Below, in pieces: positions 54,724 to 63,500 of a DNA stretch of 64,000 nucleotides (positions within the stretch are counted from its first letter, which is position 1; the number at the start of each line of letters is the position of its first letter). Made by a program: the position numbers and the translations under genes. Below the pieces are notes generated by a model, which was not told the origin of the DNA, ran no database searches, and was given only the letters and a program-made list of their open reading frames with translations. Source of the DNA: JAJRRL01 sp047404195 (GTDB lineage Bacteria > Pseudomonadota > Gammaproteobacteria > JAJRRL01); contig JBDOIU010000012.1 in assembly GCA_047404195.1 (NCBI GenBank), positions 62,001 to 126,000 of the forward strand, in the 5' to 3' direction.

Positions 54724-55056
54724 ATGAGTGAGTTGGTGCGTTGCGCAAACTATGACAGTTTGGGGCGTGCTTTGCTGGATGCGGTCATTGGTGATGACGA
54801 TGGCCGTGTGCGTGAACTTTTGCAGCAAGGTGCGTCCCCTAATTATACGGAAGATGATGATGGTGTGCGGCCGCTACATTTCGCCGCCTTATATAATGCT
54901 TTGACAGTTGTGCCTTCGTTGGTATTGGCAGGTGGTGATCTCATGGCGCCAACAGAGTGCGATGATACGCCAATTGCGGTAGCAAGACGCCATAATCATA
55001 ACGAAATGCTGCGGTTGATGTTGTGCTTTTCCTCGCCGACTCGCCAGAGTCAGTGA
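54724..55056 (+). CDS. Small ankyrin-repeat protein
   Basis: The 110-residue protein has no signal peptide. It shows two to three ankyrin repeats: DDDGRVRELLQQGASPNYTE (about 24-43), DDGVRPLHFAALYNALTVVP with the canonical PLHFAA turn (about 44-65), and CDDTPIAVARRHNHNEMLRL (about 79-98). GGAG lies ahead of the ATG at 54724; the frame is open further upstream without a better start. It is a single gene between gltX and the tRNA cluster. Ankyrin repeats mediate protein binding; a role with host proteins is possible but not shown. Confidence 0.8.
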   Translation: MSELVRCANYDSLGRALLDAVIGDDDGRVRELLQQGASPNYTEDDDGVRPLHFAALYNALTVVPSLVLAGGDLMAPTECDDTPIAVARRHNHNEMLRLMLCFSSPTRQSQ

Positions 55057-55293
55057 GTCTGTGTTGACTTTGCAGCAGGTGCTTTCCAGCCTGGGCGCTG
55101 AGTCTGGGTATATAAAGCCTGGCGTTTTGTGGGCCAAAAAGGCTTGACCTGTTGCTTGTCTGAACAGTGCGGTGCTCAAGAGCGGAGGCACAGGCTACGA
55201 TTGCAGGGGATTGAAGTAAATAAAGTGAATTTGCTGTGATCTTGTGCTTGACAGGCGTCGCATAATTTAGCAGACTGTCAGCTCGTTTTGTGT

Positions 55294-55375
55294 GGAGGGG
55301 TTCCCGAGCGGTCAAAGGGATCAGACTGTAAATCTGACGGCTCAGCCTTCGCAGGTTCGAATCCTGCCCCCTCCA
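55294..55375 (+). tRNA. tRNA-Tyr (anticodon GTA)
   Basis: The acceptor GGAGGGG pairs with CCCCTCC, the anticodon stem TCAGA/TCTGA holds loop CTGTAAA, and there is a long class II variable arm. The T arm is GCAGG-TTCGAAT-CCTGC. The 3' CCA is not encoded. It is first in a Tyr-Gly-Thr cluster ahead of tuf. Confidence 0.97.
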
Positions 55376-55407
55376 AACTTTAAACGAATTGCGAATAAGT
55401 GCTGTAT

Positions 55408-55481
<74 letters not shown>

Positions 55482-55529
55482 AATTATTGGGCTTATTGCA
55501 GCAAAAATAATGCTGGCATGGCGTCCTGC

Positions 55530-55604
<75 letters not shown>

Positions 55605-55676
55605 AGGTAACCCGTCACGGCTTTGTTGATTAAATTGGTGGAAAACGCGCTTAGGCGCAAATTACAGGAGACGAAC

Positions 55677-56867
55677 ATGTCTAAAGAAAAGTTTGAGCGT
55701 GGTAAACCTCACGTAAACGTTGGAACAATTGGTCACGTTGATCATGGTAAGACAACATTGACGGCAGCCATCACAAAAGTACAGTCACAAGTTGGCGGCG
55801 GCGAAGCAGTTGATTTTGAAAACATTGATAAAGCGCCAGAAGAGCGTGAGCGTGGTATTACAATCAGTACGTCGCACGTTGAGTACGAGTCAGAGAATCG
55901 TCACTATGCACACGTAGACTGCCCAGGACACGCTGACTATGTTAAGAACATGATCACAGGTGCAGCGCAGATGGACGGAGCCATTTTGGTTGTATCAGCA
56001 GCTGACGGCCCAATGCCACAGACACGTGAGCACATTTTGTTGGCACGTCAGGTTGGTGTACCACACATCGTTGTTTTCTTGAACAAAGCAGATATGGTTG
56101 ACGATGCTGAGTTGTTAGAGTTGGTTGAAATGGAAGTGCGTGAGCTGCTATCCGAGTACAAATTCCCAGGTGATGACACACCGGTTGTGATTGGTTCAGC
56201 GCTGAAAGCGTTGGAAGGCGATGCTGGTGAGCACGGTGCACAAGCAATTGCTAAGCTAATGGAGGCGTTAGACAGCTACATTCCAGAGCCTGAGCGTGAT
56301 ATCGACAAGCCATTCTTGTTGCCAGTAGAAGACGTTTTCTCAATTTCAGGTCGTGGTACGGTTGTAACAGGTCGTGTTGAGCGCGGTATTGTTAAGGTGG
56401 GTGAAGAAGTTGAAGTTGTGGGTATCCGCGACACGCAAAAGACCACCTGTACTGGTGTTGAGATGTTCCGTAAATTGCTAGACGAAGGTCGAGCAGGTGA
56501 CAATCTTGGTGTATTGTTGCGTGGTTTGAAGCGTGATGACGTTGAGCGTGGTCAGGTGTTAGCGCATCCGGGATCAATTACACCTCATACAAAGTTTGAA
56601 GCAGAGATATACGTTCTATCGAAAGAAGAAGGTGGTCGTCATACACCATTCCTGAATGGTTACCGTCCACAGTTTTACTTCCGTACGACAGACATTACGG
56701 GTGAAGTGACTTTAGGTGAAGGCACAGAGCTTGTTATGCCGGGAGAGAACGTTAAAGTATCAGTATCCATGATTAACCCGATTGCGATGGACGAAGGTCT
56801 TCGTTTCGCGGTTCGTGAAGGTGGCCGTACCGTTGGTGCGGGTGTTGTCACTAAAATTGTAGAATAG
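55677..56867 (+). CDS. tuf: Elongation factor Tu
   Basis: EF-Tu delivers aminoacyl-tRNA to the ribosome. The 396-residue product has G1 GTIGHVDHGKTTLTAAIT, DCPGHADYVKNMITGAAQMDG, NKADMVDD and the C-terminal barrel with YRPQFYFRTTDITG. AGGAG precedes the ATG at 55677. It is preceded by tRNA-Tyr-Gly-Thr and followed by tRNA-Trp and secE, the tufB context of gammaproteobacteria. Confidence 0.99.
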   Translation: MSKEKFERGKPHVNVGTIGHVDHGKTTLTAAITKVQSQVGGGEAVDFENIDKAPEERERGITISTSHVEYESENRHYAHVDCPGHADYVKNMITGAAQMDGAILVVSAADGPMPQTREHILLARQVGVPHIVVFLNKADMVDDAELLELVEMEVRELLSEYKFPGDDTPVVIGSALKALEGDAGEHGAQAIAKLMEALDSYIPEPERDIDKPFLLPVEDVFSISGRGTVVTGRVERGIVKVGEEVEVVGIRDTQKTTCTGVEMFRKLLDEGRAGDNLGVLLRGLKRDDVERGQVLAHPGSITPHTKFEAEIYVLSKEEGGRHTPFLNGYRPQFYFRTTDITGEVTLGEGTELVMPGENVKVSVSMINPIAMDEGLRFAVREGGRTVGAGVVTKIVE

Positions 56868-56878
56868 TAAAAAAAAGC

Positions 56879-56906
56879 GTGACATTTGGCGTGCATGATG
56901 TATAAT
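56879..56906 (+). promoter_or_regulatory. Promoter of tRNA-Trp (and probably secE-nusG)
   Basis: GTGACA and a perfect TATAAT are separated by 16 bases, 52 bases ahead of the mature tRNA-Trp 5' end, in the gap after tuf. Confidence 0.75.
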
Positions 56907-56958
56907 CACTCATCAGCCGTCGAGTGTCATGCCTTTTTTTCAGTAAGGCATTGATTTT

Positions 56959-57034
56959 AGGCTAGTGGCTCAATTGGTAGAGCAGCGGTCTCCAAAACCG
57001 CAGGTTGGGGGTTCGAGTCCCTCCTAGCCTGCCA
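56959..57034 (+). tRNA. tRNA-Trp (anticodon CCA)
   Basis: The acceptor AGGCTAG pairs with CTAGCCT, and the anticodon stem GCGGT/ACCGC holds loop CTCCAAA. The discriminator is G, and CCA is encoded at 57032-57034. It lies between tuf and secE, a common position. Confidence 0.98.
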
Positions 57035-57090
57035 TTTTATGGCATTTAACCCGGCGAGCGTGGGTAACACTACAGATGGGGTACTAAAGT

Positions 57091-57468
57091 ATGGCAGAAC
57101 AAAAGCCAGCAATTAACCAGAGCAGAGACCGGTTGGCCTGGGCTTTCTTTTGGTTGGTTGTCGCATTATCCGTATACCTTAATATGCACTTTGCAAGTGT
57201 CTCACCTGCTATCAGGTCAGCGGTCGGCATAGTTGTTGCTGTTTTGCTGGGTGTGTTGCTGGTTACCACGCAGAAAGGGCAAGTAGCTTGGGGTTTTTTC
57301 AATAGTGCAAAAAATGAGCTGATAAGAGTGCATTGGCCGTCGAAGCAGAATACAATACAAATGACAACCCGTGTTATCTTGATGGTGGCTGCAGTTGCGC
57401 TCGTGCTTTGGTTGATGGATTCCCTGGCTATGATGTGTATTCGTAGCATCAGCGGTCTTGTGCTTTAG
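57091..57468 (+). CDS. secE: Preprotein translocase subunit SecE
   Basis: SecE stabilises SecY in the inner-membrane export channel. The 125-residue product has three membrane segments (about residues 16-33, 40-60 and 92-115), as in the E. coli type, with the conserved NSAKNELIRVHWPSKQNT before the third. It starts at ATG 57091 and is followed by nusG after 20 bases. Confidence 0.95.
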   Translation: MAEQKPAINQSRDRLAWAFFWLVVALSVYLNMHFASVSPAIRSAVGIVVAVLLGVLLVTTQKGQVAWGFFNSAKNELIRVHWPSKQNTIQMTTRVILMVAAVALVLWLMDSLAMMCIRSISGLVL

Positions 57469-57488
57469 GTAGATAAGAGGAGTAAGCT

Positions 57489-58067
57489 GTGTCAGATATT
57501 GCGGACAATAAACAAGAATCGGGTGCTGAATCAACGGATCACAGTTGGTATTTCTTGCAAGTACAATCAGGATCTGAGAAAAAGGCTGCTGAAGTTATCC
57601 GTCAGCGGGCAGGCGAAACGGGTTACAGCCATTATTTTTCTGAAATACTGGTGCCGACAGAAGAAGTTATTTCACGTCGTCTCGGTAAGAATGTGAAGAC
57701 AGAGCGCAAGTTTTTCCCAGGATATGTTCTGGTCAAAATGGCCATGGATGATGATGTTTGGCATTTCGTAACGCATTTACCGAAGGTATATGGTTTCGTT
57801 GGTGGTAGTTCTGGTCGCCCAGCGATGATCAGCGAAAAAGAAGCAAATAAGATATTACAGCGTATCGAGCAAGGTGAAGACCAGCCACGTCCAGAGGTCT
57901 TGTTCGAGCCAGGTGAGGTAGTCCGTATTAAAGAAGGACCCTTTGCTGACTTTGATGGTGTGGTACAGGATGTGAATATTGAAAAAAGTCGTTTACGGGT
58001 TTCTGTCGTTATTTTCGGTCGAGCAACACCAGTCGAATTGGAGTTTGTGCAAGTCGAAAAGTCATAA
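57489..58067 (+). CDS. nusG: Transcription termination/antitermination factor NusG
   Basis: NusG links RNA polymerase to Rho or the ribosome. The 192-residue product has the NGN domain (WYFLQVQSGSEKKAAEVI, SRRLGKNVKTERKFFPGYVL, PKVYGFVGG) and the KOW motif (FEPGEVVRIKEGPFADFDG, ending SVVIFGRATPVELEF). It starts with GTG after AGAGGAG. Its N-terminus has about a dozen extra polar residues compared with E. coli. Confidence 0.97.
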   Translation: MSDIADNKQESGAESTDHSWYFLQVQSGSEKKAAEVIRQRAGETGYSHYFSEILVPTEEVISRRLGKNVKTERKFFPGYVLVKMAMDDDVWHFVTHLPKVYGFVGGSSGRPAMISEKEANKILQRIEQGEDQPRPEVLFEPGEVVRIKEGPFADFDGVVQDVNIEKSRLRVSVVIFGRATPVELEFVQVEKS

Positions 58068-58120
58068 CAGAATGTGTGGGGTCATGATTGGCCCTGGTTG
58101 AAACGGGTCGTTGACCCAAA

Positions 58121-58146
58121 CGGGGAGCTTAGCGGCGTTAGTACCC
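58121..58146 (+). promoter_or_regulatory. Candidate L1-binding site in the rplK leader
   Basis: CGGGGAGC, a variable middle and GTTAGTACCC lie 15 bases before the rplK start. This resembles the L1 target mimicked from 23S rRNA in the leaders of L11-L1 operons, where L1 represses translation. I judge it by pattern only. Confidence 0.4.
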
Positions 58147-58160
58147 AAAAGAGAGGATAT

Positions 58161-58616
58161 ATGTCTAAAAATAAGAAAAAGGTCTCAGCAGTCATTAAGC
58201 TGCAAGTACCAGCTATGGATGCTAAGCCTGCACCACCAGTCGGTCCAGCCTTGGGTCAGCATGGTGTTAACATCATGCAGTTCTGTAAAGCATTCAATGC
58301 TGAAACAGATGGTAAGTATGACCGTGGTACACCATTACCTGTTGAAATCAACGTCTACGCAGACCGAAGTTTTGATTATATTATTAAAACACCCCCTACA
58401 GCATATTTGTTGAGGCAAAAAGTATTGAATGGCGGCAAGGGATCCCCAACACCGCATACGCAAAAGGTCGGCAAAGCCAGTTATGCCCAGTTAGAAGAGA
58501 TTGCTAAAATTAAATGGCCAGATTTAACAGCAGGTGACATGCCAGCTGCCGTGCGTACCATTGCTGGTACAGCGATTAACATGGGAATTGAAGTTGAATT
58601 AGAAGGGGGCGCATAA
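58161..58616 (+). CDS. rplK: 50S ribosomal protein L11
   Basis: The 151-residue protein has KKVSAVIKLQVPAMDAKPAPP, VGPALGQHGVNIMQFCKAFN and the C-terminal rRNA-binding part GKGSPTPHTQKVGKAS with RTIAGTAINMGIEVE. AGAGGATAT precedes the ATG. It overlaps rplA by one base. Confidence 0.98.
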   Translation: MSKNKKKVSAVIKLQVPAMDAKPAPPVGPALGQHGVNIMQFCKAFNAETDGKYDRGTPLPVEINVYADRSFDYIIKTPPTAYLLRQKVLNGGKGSPTPHTQKVGKASYAQLEEIAKIKWPDLTAGDMPAAVRTIAGTAINMGIEVELEGGA

Positions 58617-59311
58617 TGGTTACCATGACTAAACGCCGCAAAGCACATAATGCTGCTGTTGAACTAGAAAAAGTTTATCAACCAATTGATGCACTTGAGA
58701 TCCTTAAAAAGCTTGCAACAGCCAAGTTTGACGAGTCAATAGATGTGAGTGTCATGTTAGGTGTTGATCCAAGAAAATCTGATCAAGTAGTACGCCGCTC
58801 TACTGTGTTGCCGAATGGTACCGGTAAAACTGTACGTGTTGCTGTGTTTGCTGAAGGTGATGCTGCGGCTAAAGCCGAAGCAGCTGGGGCAGACACGGTT
58901 GGGTATGAAGATTTAGCAGATCGTATGAAAGGCGGAGAGTTGGATTATGATGTTGTGATTGCAACCCCTGCTGCCATGCGTGTTGTCGGACGATTGGGCC
59001 AAGTACTGGGTCCACGTGGTTTGATGCCAAACCCGAAGGTGGGAACAGTATCTGCTGATGTCGCTGCTGCGGTTAAAAACGCTAAAGGCGGACAAGTACG
59101 TTACCGAACAGACAAGAATGGTATCATCCATTCCATGGTCGGTAAAGCTTCGTTTACAGCGCAAGCACTGCAAGAAAACATTGTTGCTTTATTGCAAGAT
59201 TTGAAAAAGGCGAAGCCTAGTTCAGCTAAAGGTATTTATTTTAAGAAGTTGACCCTGTCCAGTACTATGGGCCCAGGTGTCGTTGTGGATTTATCAGCAC
59301 TCATTAAGTAG
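58616..59311 (+). CDS. rplA: 50S ribosomal protein L1
   Basis: The 231-residue protein has TKRRKAHNAAVELEKVY, VVRRSTVLPNGTGKTVRVAVF, the L1 signature with VLGPRGLMPNPKVGTV and KGIYFKKLTLSSTMGPGVVVD. The ATG shares a base with the rplK stop and follows GGGGG; ATG 58625 is an alternative. L1 is known to repress its own operon in related bacteria. Confidence 0.98.
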   Translation: MVTMTKRRKAHNAAVELEKVYQPIDALEILKKLATAKFDESIDVSVMLGVDPRKSDQVVRRSTVLPNGTGKTVRVAVFAEGDAAAKAEAAGADTVGYEDLADRMKGGELDYDVVIATPAAMRVVGRLGQVLGPRGLMPNPKVGTVSADVAAAVKNAKGGQVRYRTDKNGIIHSMVGKASFTAQALQENIVALLQDLKKAKPSSAKGIYFKKLTLSSTMGPGVVVDLSALIK

Positions 59312-59324
59312 TGCATAACAATTT

Positions 59325-59495
59325 CGCGTAATGGCAGTGAATCTGATTCGCTGCCTGTCGTCGAAGACCGTGGGTGTTGGCAACAACTTAATTTGACTTT
59401 GGTCGGACCTACGCAGGCGATGATGTAGTGTTATTTGCTCTCATCATCATTTTAGTACAAGAGCTTAGCTCTTGTGAGTGTAAAACGGGGGTATT
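59325..59495 (+). ncRNA. Likely L10 leader (autoregulatory region of rplJL)
   Basis: The 186-base gap between rplA and rplJ has conserved-looking elements of L10 leaders, including GACCGTGGGTGTTGGC, a purine-rich centre and CCTACGCAGGCG. A perfect hairpin ACAAGAGC-TTA-GCTCTTGT follows at 59457-59475, just ahead of the rplJ ribosome binding site. In other bacteria the L10-L7/L12 complex binds here to repress translation. Confidence 0.55.
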
Positions 59496-59497
59496 CT

Positions 59498-60019
59498 ATG
59501 GCAATGAACCTAGAGCAGAAGAAAGCGCGTGTGGCTTCATTAGAAGCGATTGCAACTTCTTCTATCTCTGCAATTGCAGCAGATTACTGTCTAAGTGCCT
59601 CTGATGCTGTTACCTTGCGCAACCAAGCGCGAGAAAACGGTGTTGTGGCAGTTGTATCTCGTTGTACTTTAGCGAAACGTGCGTTGAAAGACACTGATTT
59701 TTCATGTTTAGAGCCAGCTTTAAAGGGGCAAACCATGCTTTTCTTTTCAAAAGAAGAGCCAGGTGCTGCAGCAAAGCTAATGTGTTCTTTCATGAAGGGC
59801 AGTGAAGCATTATCTGTGAAAGCACTGGCAATGGATGGTGTCCTACTGGGCCCTGAAAAGCTAGAAGCGATCGCAAGCTTACCGTCTCGTGACGAAGCGT
59901 TGGCTAAATTGGCTTATGTGCTGAATGCACCGCTGACCAAGTTTGTCAGAACCGTTAAAGAACCCATTGCTCAGGGCGCACGTGCGTTCGCAGCAGTGAG
60001 AGATCAAAAACAACAGTAA
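59498..60019 (+). CDS. rplJ: 50S ribosomal protein L10
   Basis: L10 anchors the L7/L12 stalk to the ribosome. The 173-residue protein starts MAMNLEQKKARVASLEAIA, has VVAVVSRCTLAKRALKDTDF and ends RAFAAVRDQKQQ. GGGGG precedes the ATG at 59498. Confidence 0.97.
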   Translation: MAMNLEQKKARVASLEAIATSSISAIAADYCLSASDAVTLRNQARENGVVAVVSRCTLAKRALKDTDFSCLEPALKGQTMLFFSKEEPGAAAKLMCSFMKGSEALSVKALAMDGVLLGPEKLEAIASLPSRDEALAKLAYVLNAPLTKFVRTVKEPIAQGARAFAAVRDQKQQ

Positions 60020-60044
60020 CCTTAAACTTTTTTTGGAGAAAACA

Positions 60045-60428
60045 ATGACTACATTAACCAAAGATCAAATCCTGGAAGCAGTCGCCAACATGTCCGTAAT
60101 GGATATCGTTGAATTGGTTGCAGACATGGAAGAAAAATTCGGTGTATCAGCTGCAGCGCCTGTCGCTATTGCTGGTCCAGCCGCTGCTGGCGGCGCTGCT
60201 GCAGAAGCAGAAGAAAAGACTGAATTCGATGTCGTCATGACAGACTTCGGTTCAAACAAAATCGCTGTGATTAAAGCAGTTCGTGCCATTACTGGCCTTG
60301 GCCTGAAAGAAGCGAAAGAGAAAGTTGAAGGTGTACCATCAGCTATCTCTGAAGCTGTCTCTAAGGATGAAGCCGAGAAAGTACAAGCTCAGCTGCAAGA
60401 AGCAGGCGCAAAGGTTGAAGTCAAGTAA
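60045..60428 (+). CDS. rplL: 50S ribosomal protein L7/L12
   Basis: The 127-residue stalk protein has the N-terminal dimer domain MTTLTKDQILEAVANMSVMD, an Ala/Gly hinge (PAAAGGAAAEAEE) and the C-terminal domain KTEFDVVMTDFGSNKIAVIK with GLGLKEAKEKVE. GGAG precedes the ATG at 60045. Confidence 0.98.
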   Translation: MTTLTKDQILEAVANMSVMDIVELVADMEEKFGVSAAAPVAIAGPAAAGGAAAEAEEKTEFDVVMTDFGSNKIAVIKAVRAITGLGLKEAKEKVEGVPSAISEAVSKDEAEKVQAQLQEAGAKVEVK

Positions 60429-60449
60429 TTGACAATACCACAAAAGCAG

Positions 60450-60477
60450 GTCTGCCCTCCAAATTAGGGGGGCAGAC
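60450..60477 (+). promoter_or_regulatory. Hairpin between rplL and rpoB
   Basis: GTCTGCCCTCC, a six-base loop and GGGGGGCAGAC form an 11-pair stem 21 bases after the rplL stop, without a T run. In E. coli this interval holds an attenuator and an RNase III cleavage site that adjust rpoBC against ribosomal protein expression; this stem could play either part. Confidence 0.65.
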
Positions 60478-60516
60478 ATGTTTGTTTCATAGCAATTCTT
60501 TATTTGCGGGGAAAAT

Positions 60517-63500
60517 ATGCCAGTCAACGTTCAATCATCAGAAGAAACCAAACGACCTAGACTAAACCTAGGGAGCAGTGCTGAAGATTTTTTATCAACA
60601 CCACATCTACCAGCGATGCTCAAGACATCCTATTGTCAGTTTTTACACGGACGCGACAAAATTACCGCTGAAAATATCAGTCATGACGACGCCGTTGTGT
60701 ATCGTCAGCAAAGTGGTCTGCATGCCGCACTGAATAGTGTTTTCCCAATATCCAGTTATTCCGGTCATGCACGCCTTGAATATGTTGATTTTCGTCTAGG
60801 CGAATCGTTGTTTGACCAAAACGAGTGTAAGTTGCGCGGACAGACCTACGCTGCACCACTCAAAGTAAAAATGCGTTTGGTTATTTACGATCGTGAAACG
60901 CTAGACGCCGAAGAGCCTGTTATTAAAGATATTCGAGAGCAAGAAGTTTACATGGGTGAAATACCACTCATGACAGAAACAGGCAGTTTAGTGATTAATG
61001 GTACGGAACGTGTTGTTGTGTCACAGCTACATCGTTCGCCAGGTGTTTTTGTAGAGCACGACAAAGGTAAGACCCACTCTTCTGGTAAATTCTTGTATTC
61101 CATACGTGTGATTCCTTACTTCGGGTCATGGTTGGATTTCGAATTTGATCCAAAAGATTGCCTCTATGTTCGAATCGATCGCCGTCGTAAGTTGCCAGCA
61201 ACGATTATTTTGAAAGCGTTAGAATTTACTGCAGGTGAAATTTTAGATCTCTTTTATCAACGCAATACATATGATCTCAACGATGATAATGTGGTTCTGC
61301 ACCTAATACCCAAGCGTTTGCGTGGTGAGATGACGCTTGTTGACGTCACTGCCCCCGACGGCAAGCTCATTATCGAAGCGGGTAGACGTGTTTCAGCACG
61401 TCACATTCGTCTCCTAGAGAAAGCCAACATCGATAAGCTCGTATTGCCTTATGAGTATTTGCATGGACGCGTGTTAGCAGATGCAATCATCGATGAGGAA
61501 ACGGGTGAAGTTGTTCTGCCAGTGAATACCGAGATCACTGAAGATGTGATCGAGAAATTACGTGAGTTGCGTGTGAAGCAAATCCAGACACTGTACATCA
61601 ATGAAGTTGAGTGCGGCGCTTATATTTCTGATACCTTACGTCTTGATACCTGTAACTCTAAGCTGGACGCGCTTGTTGAGATTTATCGTATTATGCGACC
61701 TGGTGAGCCACCAACAAAAGATGCTGCTGAAGGCCTGTTTGAAAACTTATTCTTCTCTAAAGACCGTTATAATTTGTCTGAAGTGGGGCGAATGAAATTT
61801 AACCGCCGTGTTGGACGTGATGAGGATGAAGGTCCAAGTACGTTAACGCGCGATGACATTGTGGCTGTTATTCAGACACTCGTGGGTGTGCGAAATGGTG
61901 TTGGTACAGTTGATGATATTGATCACTTAGGCAACAGACGTATCAGAAGCGTTGGTGAGATGGCTGAAAACCAATTCAGAGCTGGCTTGCTTCGTGTTGA
62001 GCGGTCTGTCAAAGATCGTTTATCAGTACCTGATGCAGATGATATGATGCCGCAAGACTTGGTTAATGCAAAACCAGTTTCTGCTGTCATTAAAGAGTTT
62101 TTTGGTTCCAGTCAGTTGTCTCAATTCATGGATCAAGCAAATCCACTGGCTGAATTGACTCACAAGCGACGAATTTCAGCTTTAGGGCCAGGTGGTTTGA
62201 CACGTGAGCGTGCTGGTTTTGAAGTGCGTGACGTTCATACAACACACTACGGTCGTGTTTGTCCTATTGAAACGCCAGAAGGTCCAAACATTGGTTTGAT
62301 TAACTCGCTCGCGATTTATTCTCGCACAAACCGCTATGGTTTCCTGGAGACGCCATACCGCAAAGTTGTTGATGGGTGTGTCACAGAGGAGCATCATTAT
62401 TTGTCAGCTATTGAGGAAGGTAATTTCTTCATTGGACAAGCCAACGTATCAGTTGATGCGACTGGGCGCATCATTGATGAATTGGTGACTTGCCGTCATT
62501 GTGGTGAGTTCACACTGACTACACCAAGCAAATTAGATTATGTTGACGTGTCGCCGCGGCAATTAGTCTCTGTCGCTGCATCCTTGGTTCCTTTCCTTGA
62601 GCATGATGATGCGAACCGTGCCTTGATGGGATCAAACATGCAACGGCAAGCCATTCCAACCATTATGGCTAGAAAACCATTAGTCGGTACGGGTATGGAG
62701 CGTGTTGTTGCACGTGATTCCGGTGTTGTTGTGACAGCGCGTCGTGGTGGTGTTATTGAGTCTGTTGATGCGACACGTATTGTTGTGCGCGTTAACAAAG
62801 ATGAGCTCAAGCCAGGTGATGTGGGTATTGATATACACACGCTGACCAAATTTATGCGTTCAAACCACAACACGTGTATTAACCAACGGCCTATCGTTGA
62901 CTTGGGTGATCGTGTTGAAGCAGGTGATGTTTTGGCAGATGGTCCATCAACTGATTTAGGTGAGTTGGCATTGGGTCAAAACCTTGTGGTCGCCTTCATG
63001 TCTTGGAATGGTTACAACTTCGAAGACTCAATCATGATTTCTGAGCGATTAGCACAAGAAGGTGCTTTTACAACAATTCATATTCAAGAGTTAACGGCCA
63101 TTGCTCGTGATACCAAACTGGGACCAGAAGATGTCACATCTGACATACCTGGTATCAGTGAAAGTGCGCTGTTGAAGCTCGATGAAACCGGTGTGGTTTA
63201 TGTTGGTGCTGAAGTGACTGCAGGTGATATCCTGGTTGGTAAGATCACGCCGAAAGGTGAAGTGCAGTTATCACCAGAAGAAAAGCTTTTACGTGCCATC
63301 TTTGGTGAAAAAGCATCTGACGTGAAAGACAGTTCATTGCGTGTGCCATCTGGTGTCAGCGGAACAGTCATTGACGTGCGTATCTTTACACGTGAAGGTG
63401 TTACAAAAGACGCGCGTGCGCTTGAAATTGAACAAGCGGAAATGCAGAAGACTAAAAAAGACGTCAATGATGAGCTCAACATCCAGCTAGAAGCATTATA

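Noticed and set aside
55248..55266. Perfect TTGACA followed by CATAAT ahead of tRNA-Tyr
   Set aside because: The boxes are only seven bases apart, too close for one sigma-70 promoter; no good partner at 16-18 bases was found for either.
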